Of a stretch of DNA of 64,000 nucleotides, positions 40,001 to 52,000 are shown piece after piece. The notes beneath the pieces were generated by a model. It was not told the DNA's origin. It saw only the letters and a list, made by a program, of their open reading frames with translations, and made no database searches. The position numbers were made by a program, and so were the translations under genes. Position 1 is the stretch's first letter. Each line of letters opens with the position of its first letter. Source of the DNA: Owenia fusiformis (Eukaryota > Annelida > Polychaeta > Sabellida > Oweniidae); the NCBI GenBank assembly GCA_903813345.2, contig CAIIXF020000009.1:38495759-38559758 (forward strand), read 5' to 3'.

Positions 40001-43000
40001 CATCACAGAGGTAAGTTAATGGTTCATCAAGTTTAAAAAGAGTGTTCTTGAAATACAGCATGCATAGATGCAGCATCACAGAGGTAAGTTATAGTTCATC
40101 AAGTTTAAAAAGAGTGTCCTTGAAATACAGCATGCATAGATGCAGCATCACAGAGGTAAGTTATGGTTCATCAAGTTTAAAAAGAGTGTTCTTGAAATAC
40201 AGCATGGTATTGGCATAGATGCAGCATCACAGAGGTAAGTTATAGTTCATCAAGTTTAAAAAGAGTGTCCTTGAAATACAGCATGGTATTGGCATAGATG
40301 CAGCATCACAGAGGTAAGTTATAGTTCATCAAGTTTAAAAAGAGTGTCCTTGAAATACAGCATGCATAGATGCAGCATCACAGAGGTAAGTTATGGTTCA
40401 TCAAGTTTAAAAAGAGTGTCCTTGAAATACAGCATGCATAGATGCAGCATCACAGAGGTAAGTTATGGTTCATCAAGTTTAAAAAGAGTGTCCTTGAAAT
40501 ACAGCATGCATAGATGCAGCATCACAGAGGTAAGTTATGGTTCATCAAGTTTAAAAAGAGTGTCCTTGAAATAAAGCATGGTATTGGCATAGATGTAACA
40601 CATGCCCTAATCCATTTATGAAATGCTCTTGATTGATCTCATGACATATTATTGTATATTAATTTACAGAGCTGATAGTGGTGTCCTTAGCTCATTCTAC
40701 TCCTACTTTACTACTGACACACCCAGTAGTAGAGGCCCCAGTCCTGAGGACCAGGAGCTGATCAAGCAAGCACACAACTGTATAAGAGAGTGTCATTTAG
40801 AACAACTCATCACAGACTGCAAGTTCCTACGTATAGATTCCTTACAGGAACTTATCAAAGTAAGACATAAAACATGTATTAATTTGGAAGAATTTGGAAG
40901 ATTTATTTGCCAATTTTTGGAACTATGAAGTTGGGTTATAGGAAATAAGGATTGGTACAATGAAATATGGGATACTCTGTTCAAATAATGTAATTTCATG
41001 TCATATTGAATATTTATTTTTATGAAAAAAACATTTCTTTTTGATCAATATGTTGTACTCCTAAATTGCTTTACATGCATGTATGGAATCCACTGTTGTA
41101 AGCTTTTTAATCAATCAAATTGTTTAAATTACACCATAGGAATTATTATAATACAATTTTAAAAGGAGATTGAATTTATTTTTGAAAAAACGAATAGAGA
41201 AGTTCGTCTCCATTGAAAATACATAGCTAAATGGACATAGCTCAGCTTTAATTTTTCGATGTTACGAAAAATTCGGAATTGAATTGTCTTATCTCCATTT
41301 TTAATATGCTCAAAAACTGCTTTAAAAAATCTTAAAATTCATGAATTTTTAGTGAATTTAAACAAATTTATGATAAAAACAATGTAAAAATTTCACAAAT
41401 GATAGATAGATAGTATTGAAGTTACAAACGCCTAATCTTTCAAAAATGTGAGTTGGGACATTTTTATTCCCATATGGCGATGTATGAAATCCACTATTGT
41501 AGGCTTTAATATTTGTACTCCTAAATTGCTTTAAATACATGTATGAAATCCACTGTTGTAGGCTTTAATATTTGTACTCCTAATTTGCTTTACATGCATG
41601 TATGAAATCCACTGTTGTAGGCTTTGATATTTGCTGGCCAGGGAGGAGACAATACAGATGGTATTGATGAGGATTCTGCAGTATTCTTTCTTGAGCTTCT
41701 CATTAGGGTGGTGCTACAGAACAGGTCAGTGGTCATTTCATTTAATATCAATGTACGATTCTCCTTTTCGCGGTTCGTTCTTTAATCGAGAATGTACGAA
41801 AATATGAACTTAAAAAGTCCCCCCCCCAAAAGGACAAAATTTGATTGGTCGATATTTTCCCAGGATGCATTTTGCTAAATCCCCATTGACACAATGTTAG
41901 AAAGTCATAATCATGAGATTAATCATTCTAATATTCTTTTTCTATGACTAAAATATTTTCATTGTAGAGATCGCTGTGCCCCAATATGGCAGTCCATCCG
42001 GGACCATGTGTACAATCTCATAGTGACCCCTATTTACATTGTAGAGATCGCTGTGCCCCAATATGCCAGTCCATCCGGGACCATGTGTACAATCTCATAG
42101 TGACCCCTATATTTGCATTGTAGAGATTGCTGTGCCCCAATATAGCAGTCCATCCGGGACCATGTGTACAATCTCATAGTGACCTCTATATTTACATTGT
42201 AGAGATCGATGTGCCCCAATATGGCAGTCCATCCGGGACCATGTGTACAATCTCATAGTGACCCCTATATTTACATTGTAGAGATCGCTGTGCCCCAATA
42301 TGGCAGTCCATCCGGGACCATGTGTACAATCTCATAGTGACCCCTATATTTTCATTGTAGAGATCGCTGTGCCCCAATATGGCAGTCCATCCGGGACCAT
42401 GTGTACAATCTCATAGTGACCCCTATATTTACATTGTAGAGATCGCTGTGCCCCAATATGGCAGTCCATCCGGGACCATGTGTACAATCTCATAGTGACC
42501 CCTATATTTACATTGTAGAGACCGCTGTGCCCCAATATGGCAGTCCATCCGGGACCATGTGTACAATCTCATAGTGACCCCTATATTTTCATTGTAGAGA
42601 TCGCTGTGCCCCAATATGGCAGTCCATCCGGGACCATGTGTACAATCTCATAGTGACCCCTATATTTACATTGTAGAGATCGATGTGCCCCAATATGGCA
42701 GTCCATCCGGGACCATGTGTACAATCTCATAGTGACCCCTAGTGAGCATACAATGCTGGTAGAGAGGGCTGTAGTGGGGCTACTACGTCTTGCCATCAGG
42801 TTGCTACGGAGAGAAGAAATTGCACCCCAGGTACAGTACCAGTCATACTTATTATTCAGCATTACTACAAGGAGTAGGAATTCTGTAATGTTGAAGGTGA
42901 AATTGTCATCATTGGGCATTCTTGAGGCTTTATATTCTCATTTATATGTGATAATGCTGTGCTTGTGTGTTTAGTTTACTTATTTGAGGTCTTTGACATC

Positions 43001-46000
43001 AGAAACCTGGTGGTAATTATAGTTTCAATAGTCTAATACAAAATGTATGTGTAATTTGATGGTTGGTTTATGGAAGCAAGGTGTCAGATAGGGGGAGGGT
43101 ACAATGGCATTTTTCTGGTGAGTTGCACCACTAGTATGTATAACGTAATAACTAGAAAATATTACATGTTTTTCAGGTGCTGACATCTATACGAATTTTA
43201 CTCATGATGAAGCCAAAAGTCATTCACGGAGTCTCAAGACAAATTGCATTTGGTTTACATGAACTTTTACGGACTAATGCAGCTAATATCCACTCAGCTC
43301 AAGATTGGTTTACATTATTTTCTCTACTTGAGATCTGTGGGGCAGGGAGCAACCCCCCTGCTATGATGTCTGTGGGTGGGTCTGTAAATCCTGAGGGGGT
43401 GGTACCAGAGGCTGTCACCCCCGTAGCGCAAAGGACTCCTGAACACACAGATAATGGAGAGGGTAATGTTAAATAATTTCTCAAATGTAAATAGTTAAAA
43501 TGATATTTCTAATTTCAAAGGAGTATCAGTTTGCATGGTAATATTTTGAAAATTTACATTTAACCAATAGTAAATATATGTTTAACTGAAATACATCGGA
43601 ATTCATTCTTGGCTCTCAAGAATTTATAGATTTATTGCTTCCCTTACCAAAGGAAAGAGAGAAAAATGTAAAAATGTACCATTCTCTGCCATCGACAGCT
43701 GTACACACTGATTTAATAAAAAGTCAAAAGATCTCACCTGTTTTTCCCTTCTTCTGTCATGGAAATTTCATGGAATCTGACATCTGAACTAATATCACAT
43801 GACAGAGTGTGACAATATTTTTACTAGATGCTCATTACATGCAATTATTTTTATAGTTAAAACAATTTGACATGTAGAAGTGTTACATTTTCACTCAAGA
43901 AAGTACTACTATAGGGTACTTTCGCGAATTATCCAAATTTTAAACACTGATTTTTAGTTCCCTTGAAAGAAGCGAGGGGTTGCAATTGTGTATTGAGGCC
44001 ATCTTGAAATAGATTGGCTTGGTTTAAGATGTGTTGACTGTTTAGGAAGTTATTAACAAGTTACATATATGATACACAATAACAAAATGTTGTATATATC
44101 ACAGGTGCCCAGAGTGATAGTGAGTTGACTGTGACATCACAGAGCAGTGGGGGAGACAGAGGCTACACTAGTGACAGCGAGCTCTATGAGGGAAAGCAAC
44201 ATAGAGGCAGCACTGAGCTGGAACTCAGGCCTATGTTGAGAGATGGCAGCTGGTTACTGGTACGTAGTAGACTATGATTGGGATTGGGGTAATGGACAAT
44301 TTGGAACTCAGGCCTATGTTGAGAGATGGCAGCTGGTTACTAGTACGTAGTAGACTATGATTGGGGCTGGGGAATTGCACAATTTGGTATAGCTCTGCGT
44401 AGTAGACTATGATTGGGGCTGGGGTAGTGGACAATTTGGTATAGCTCTGCTTAGTAGACTATGATTAGGGCTGGGGTAGTGGACAATTTGGTATAGCTCT
44501 GCATAGTAGACTATGATTGGGGCTGGGGTATTGCACAATTTGGTATAGCTCTGCGTAGTAGACTACGATTGGGGCTGGGGTAGTGGACAATTTGGTATAG
44601 CTCTGCTTAGTAGACTATGATTGGGGCTGGGGTAGTGGACAATTTGGTATAGCTCTGCATAGTAGACTATGATTGGGGCTGGGGTATTGCATAATTTGGT
44701 ATTGCTCTGCTTAGTAGACTATGATTGGGGCTAGGGTAGTGGACAATTTGGTATAGCTCTGTGTAGTAGACTATGATTGGGGCTGGGGTAGTGGACAATT
44801 TGGTATAGCTCTGCGTAGTAGACTATGATTGGGGCTGGGTCAGTGGACAATTTTGTTTAGGGTATAGCTCTGCGTAGTAGACTATGATTGGGGCTGGGGT
44901 AGTGGACAATTTGGTATAGTTCTGCGTAGTAGACTATGATTGGGGCTGGGGTAATGGACAATTTGGTATAGCTCTGCATAGTAGACTATGATTGGGACTG
45001 GGGTAGTGGACAATTTGGTATAGCTCTGCGTAGTAGACTATGATTGGGGCTGGGTAGTGGACAATTTGGTATAGCTCTGCGTAGTAGACTATGATTGGGG
45101 CTGGGGTAGTGGACAATTTGGTATAGCTCTGCGTAGTAGACTATGATTGGGGCTGGGGTAGTGGACAATTTGGTATAGCTCTGCGTAGTAGACTATGATT
45201 GGGGCTGGGGTAGTGGACAATTTGGTATAGCTCTGCTTAGTAGACTATGATTGGGGCTGGGGTAGTGGACAATTTGGTATAGCTCTGCGTAGTAGACTAT
45301 GATTGGGGTTAGGGTAATTGACAATTTAGTATAGCTCTGGGTAGTAGACTATGATTGGGGTTGGGGTAATTGACAATCTGGTATAGCTCTGACCATGACA
45401 TCCATTTCTATTTTGAATGTTGCGGTGTGAATTTATTATTTAATCATAGAATAATTGTATTGTAGGTGAACAAGTCTGACCTTGAGGCAAATAACAAGCA
45501 ACGAGAACAACAACAACAACAACAACAACAAACATCTGGCAACAACTCCAACCTGTTTAGTATTGACATTACAACTGATGAAATCAAAAACCATGATCCC
45601 AAGTCTCTGATGAAGGCTAGTGAAACATTGGCATTCTTGGTGAGAGATGCTGTGCATGTTACTCCACATAACTTTGAGAGCTGTGTACATACTATTCGCA
45701 CATTTGTGGAGGCAAGCATAAATGGAGGTAAGAAAATCTCTTTTTGTTATAAAGTTTGCACAGGAATGAAGTCAACCTTGTTGGTTGTCATTTGAAGTAT
45801 TCATGTTTTAGATACTCTATAAATATGTTATGTTCGCTACATGTATGTGTATATTTCACTTTTACTTGATGGATATCTTGATTGACGTTAACATTTTAAA
45901 CTGCATAGAAGTGATCAGACTCACACACAGACTTCATACAGAAAAGAGAAATGGAGTTAAAATAGCCATGACAAACAAAAGACATAGCGTTAAATAGCCA

Positions 46001-49000
46001 CGACAAGCATGGACATGTTAATTATGTTGTTTCCTTGGTTACAGGCCATCAGAAGCATCCCAAAAAACACTCTCATCATGAAAAAGGCAAACATAAGCAT
46101 GGTAAAAGGAAGTCTACCAAGATGAAGAAATCTAAATCATCACCTAGCAACATACAAATGGACTCTGATGAAGAGGATGAGGGGGAGGGGATTGTTGCTA
46201 GCTACCATTCTCTCTCAATTCAGGTATTTTTTGTGTCAATTTTTGATTACAATCATTACAAGCCTGATACTGTAAAAACACTTAATTTGGCAACCGTTTT
46301 AATTTGACAGATTGAAAAAATCCCTCAAATTAAAAATCCTCCAATTTTCAGATCTATTTTGGAAAATCCCTAGAGAATTTGTAATTTGCAATTATTTCAG
46401 TTGTTTAAGTATTCCTATTTGGATGTCCATGCTAAACCAAGACTCACTGAAAGCCCTACACATGAATCTTTATTTCCAGATCTATGATAAACCTTGAGCT
46501 CAGTCCTGACTCCGCCAAATTAAATAACCACCAACATTTGAAATTGAGCAAATCCCAAATCCGCCAAATTAAGTTGCGTCAAATTAAGTGTATCTACAGT
46601 ATTCAGAAATTCCCTTTGAGCTTGTTTAATCAAAATATTCTAAACTCTATCAATTTGACCATCCATACCAAAACTTTAAACAAATATTTTAAATCAGAAT
46701 TGATTTGTTTTAGCTTCTAGATCTAATGCACACATTACATACTAGAGCTGCACAGATCTACAGAGATTGGGCAGAGGAGGAGAAAAATCAAGAACAGCAA
46801 GATGAAGTTATAGACGCTGGAACTAGTGCATTATGGGTAAAATGCTGGTGTCCCCTATTACAATGTAAGTACAAAACGATTATTGAGGACAATTTTAGAT
46901 CTATAATCTGAATGTAACATAAAAAGACCAACCAGACTACAAATAAACTGTAAAACTTGAGAAGTGGAACATCTCTGTAAGTGGAATACCTCGTGAAATT
47001 CAGAGTACCATGACTAATTTACTTCATGTTAAATGAACCTTTTTTAGTGTATGTACATATTTAGTTGCATGTTATAAAAACTTAATTCATCTAAAAATCA
47101 ATTGTAGGTATAGCAAGGCTGTGTTGTGACACTAGAAGACAAGTAAGAAGTCAAGCATTAACATATCTCCAACGTGCGTTACTGGTGCATGACCTACAAA
47201 CATTATCTGCTGTAGAATGGGAAGCATGCTTTAATAAGGTCAGTATATTATTGTCTTATTCCTTACAATTACAATGTACTGTACATTTTCCCCTTTCTAT
47301 GTTCACAAATGCAGGATTCCTACATATCAAACCTTCAATTTTGCAGGTCTTATTTCCATTACTTCACAAACTGCTAGGCACAATTAACCCTCAGGATCCC
47401 AATGGCATAGAGGAAACCAGGATGAGAGCTTCAACTTTACTTTGCAAGGTATGGAGGGTTAATACATAAATTCTGATTCCTAAAAAGTCAATATATACAA
47501 GATGGGCAAAATCTTTGAGACAACACCTAACATATTATATGTTTTTCCAGGTGTTTCTGCAACATCTGTCACCTCTGCTGTCTCTCCATATTTACATATT
47601 ATATGTTTTTCCAGGTGTTTTTCAACATCTGTCACCTCTGCTGTCTCTCCACATTTACATATTATATGTTTTTCCAGGTGTTTCTGCAACATATGTCACC
47701 TCTGCTGTCTCTCCATATTTACATATTATATGTTTTTCCAGGTGTTTCTGCAACATCTGTCACCTCTGCTGTCTCTCTCCACGTTTACATATTATATGTT
47801 TTTCCAGGTGTTTCTGCAACATCTGTCACCTCTGCTGTCTCTCTCCATATTTACATATTATATGTTTTTTTCTAGGTGTTTCTGCAACATCTGTCACCTC
47901 TGCTGTCTCTCCATATTTACATATTATATGTTTTTCCAGGTGTTTCTGCAACATCTGTCACCTCTGCTGTCTCTCCATATTTACATATTATATGTTTTTC
48001 CAGGTGTTTCTGCAACATCTGTCACCTCTGCTGTCTCTCTCCATATTTACATATTATGTTTTTCCAGGTGTTTCTGCAACATATGTCACCTCTGCTGTCT
48101 CTCTCCACCTTTACATATTATATGTTTTTCCAGGTGTTTCTGCAACATCTGTCACCTCTGCTGTCTCTCTCCACATTTACATATTATATGTTTTTTCTAG
48201 GTGTTTCTGCAACATCTGTCACCTCTGCTGTCTCTCTCCACATTTACATATTATATGTTTTTTCTAGGTGTTTCTGCAACATCTGTCACCTCTGCTGTCT
48301 CTCTCCACATTTACAGCTCTCTGGTTAACCATACTGGACTTTATGGACAAATACATGCATGCAGACAGAAGTGACCTCTTGGTAAGTTGTATATATTTAA
48401 AGTGGACATGTAGTTTTTTAAGTTCACATGTACACAGGCTGGTATCAAAAGCTGTTGAAAATGGCGCAAGAGTATGAAACTCGAAAATGTACCATTTCTT
48501 TTTTTAACTTTTTAATGGCATGAAATAGTGACAAGATAATATTTAGATATGTTTTCATCATAACTCTAAATGTATTAATGAGATCTGGATGTATTGGGTC
48601 TTTTTATTTTTTTATAAAAAATATTGTTTCCGCTGTGACGGAGCAGTTTCACAGTTAAAAAAGAAAAAGTACATTTTGGAGTGTGACACTCCAGCGCCAT
48701 TTTCAATAGCTTTTCCTCCTAGCGTTATGGGACTTCAAACAGAAGTGAAAGTTACCCACAAATGATATATCCATTGCATGGAGTAAGTAATTTTCTTTCT
48801 TAGAAAGAAACAAATGAGTTAAAAAAATACATTGCGTTGTTTCCTAAGTGTTTTTATGAAAAATAACATGCTCCGTCACAGTGGACAAATCTTTCGATAC
48901 CAGCCTGTGATGTACTTGTGCTTATAGAGCTCACATGGTGAGCTATTGCAATCACTCACTTGTAAACATTTGAGGATGATAACTCAATGAAAACCCAGAG

Positions 49001-52000
49001 CAACAAATATCACAAATATAACATCATGAAGAACGCAGAGAATTAATATACATGTATATAATATGTCAAGATAACTTTTCACTTTGAGAATGTTTGTTCA
49101 GTTTAAACAAATTAAGTTTAGGATTAAATGTAAAATGATTTTTACAAGAAAATTAAAGCTTATAGAAATGTAATATAAAACAACCTCAAATGGATGTAGA
49201 CCATTATGTATGTTGATTACAGTGTGAAGCCATTCCTGAGTCTCTAAAGAACATGCTCCTGGTAATGCACACAGCAGGAATACTGGAAGGAGAGGAGTCC
49301 CAGCTCTGGAAGCTCACCTGGGATAGAATAGACAGCTTCTTACCTCAGCTCAGAGAGGAGGTCTTCAGACCCCATCAAGCCCCAGGTAAATATAAGGAGG
49401 TAATCAGACCCCACCATTCCACGGATGAATCTATTTGGGTATTCAGGCCCCATCATTCCTTAAAATATGTGGGGATATTCAGCCTCATCAATCATTCTAC
49501 AGGGTAACATGCACTGGTCTACAAGAGGATAATACTAACTCCAAACTAGAGTAGTATCATTCAAGATGGTGGACAACATTCAATCCATATTGATGAACCC
49601 TTGATTTCAGAATGACATAGGAGTTAAATGTTGTTGTTCATGTTTTAGACACACGTAAGATGCAACCAGGTACAGTTGAAGATCCCAGTTCTTTAGAAAG
49701 TCCAGATACACCAGCCCAGACAACACAGCCCTCTGGGAGTACCCAGGCTCTCCCTCCCCCTGTTGTGAAGCCAGTAGTTAACACCCAGGTGGTCTCTCCA
49801 GCAAGGCCTGAATCACCTGACACTGTCATTGAAATAGGCATGCCTGATGGTAAGTGACCTTCTGTGTGCAGAAGGATGACACTGAAAATCTTATATTTAA
49901 CGATAGTGGGAAAATTAAGTGATTACCATTAACGTGGCAAAATATTACCACATGGTAATTCATTGAAAATGGTTACCGAAGTAAAACCAATGTGGTTGAT
50001 CAGGGGATTTCATGCTTTAATTTCAATGAAAAGTCGGCGAAATTTGATTTGAAAATGTTATGGCTACTCTATAATATCACATGAGTTTATAATCTATTTT
50101 GAAATCAATATTTCTAGATTCTGACTCGTCGCGTCCAGAGAGCCCTCTAAACCAGGAGGTGACAGCCCCTCAGCAGCAGTACATTCTTCACCCCCCTCTG
50201 CCTGACACCCCCAGTAAACTACCAAGTGTACATGGTGTTGACTCACCTACTGTTCCCATTCTATTGAATCCTGACATCATACAAGGAGGACCTATGCCTA
50301 TTATATCTCCACAGGTAGACTGAAAGCATATCTTAGCATAATGTATAAGACAGTAGGCTTAAAGCAAATCTTGACATAATGTATAAGACAGTAGGCTTAA
50401 AGCATATCTTGGCATAATGTATAAGACAGTAGGCTTAAAGCATATCTTGGCATGATGTATAAGAGAGTAGGCTTAAAGCATACTTGGCATAATGTATAAG
50501 AGAGTAGGCTTAAAGCATATCTTGACATAATGTATAAGAGAGTAGGCTTAAAGCATATCTTGGCATAATGTATAAGACAGTAGGCTTAAAGCATATCTTG
50601 GCATAATGTATAAGACAGTAGGCTTAAAGCATATCTTGGCATAATGTATAAGACAGTAGGCTTAAAGCATATCTTGGCATAATGTATAAGAGAGTAGGCT
50701 TAAAGCATATCTTGGCATAATGTATAAGACAGTAGGCTTAAAGCATATCTTGGCATAATGTATAAGACAGTAGGCTTAAAGCATATCTTGGCATGATGTA
50801 TAATGAGTAGGCTTAAAGCATATCTTGGCATAATGTATAAGACAGTAGGCTTAAAGCATATCTTGGCATAATGTATAAGAGAGTAGGCTTAAAGCATATC
50901 TTGGCATAATGTATAAGAGAGTAGGCTTAAAGCATATCTTGGCATAATGTATAAGACAGTAGGCTTAAAGCATATCTTGGCATAATGTATAAGACAGTAG
51001 GCTTAAAGCATATCTTGGCATAATGTATAAGAGAGTAGGCTTAAAGCATACTTGGCATAATGTATAAGAGAGTAGGCTTAAAGCATATGTTGACATAATG
51101 TATAAGACAGAAGGCTTAAAGCATATCTTGGCATAATGTATAAGAGAGTAGGCTTAAGCATATCTTGACATAATGTATAAGAGAGTAGGCTTAAAGCATA
51201 TCTTGGCAAAATGTATAAGAGAGTAGGCTTAAAGCATATCTTGGCATAATGTATAAGACAGTAGGCTTAAAGCATATCTTGGCATAATGTATAAGAGAGT
51301 AGGCTTAAAGCATATCTTGGCATAATGTATAAGAGAATAGGCTTAAAGCATATCTTGGCATAATGTATAAGACAGTAGGCTTAAAGCATATCTTGGCATA
51401 ATGTATAAAAGAGTAGGCTTAAAGCATATCTTGACATAATGTATAAGAGAGTAGGCTTAAAGCATATCTTGGCATAATGTATAAGAGAGTAGGCTTAAAG
51501 CATATCTTGGCATAATGTATAAGAGAGTAGGCTTAAAGCATATCTTGACTTAATGTATAAGACAGTAGGCTTAAAGCATATCTTGGCATAATGTATACGA
51601 GAGTAGGCTTAAAGCATATCTTGGCATATTGTATAAGAGAGTAGGCTTAAACCATATCTTGGCATAATGTATAAGAGAGTAGGCTTAAAGCATATCTTAG
51701 CATAATGTATAAGACAGTAGGCTTAAAGCATATCTTGGCATAATGTATAAGAGAGTAGGCTTAAAGCAAATCTTGGCATAATGTATAAGAGAGTGGGCTT
51801 AAAGCATATCTTGGCATAATGTATAAGAGAGTAGGCTTAAAGCAAATCTTGGCATAATGTATAAGACAGTAGGCTTAAAGCATATCTTCGCATAATGTAT
51901 AAGAGAGTAGGCTTAAAGCAAATCTTGGCATAATGTATAAGACAGTAGGCTTAAAGCATATCTTGGCATAATGTATAAGAGAGTAGGCTTAAAGCAAATC

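Noticed and set aside
35947-40574. Long periodic open frames ([15 protein letters not shown] type) as a repeat protein
   Set aside because: They arise only because the 72-bp unit is a multiple of three and stop-free in one frame; the array is intronic, bounded by the real exon 21 donor and exon 22 acceptor.
35825-40596. CRISPR array
   Set aside because: Units are contiguous with no variable spacers, in an intron of an animal gene.
42034-42919. Minus-strand repeat proteins ([18 protein letters not shown] type)
   Set aside because: Antisense of the exon 24 array.
47502-48328. Up to 250-codon frames over the exon 32 array
   Set aside because: They are produced by stop-poor repeats of acceptor plus exon; only the final copy belongs to the GBF1 frame.
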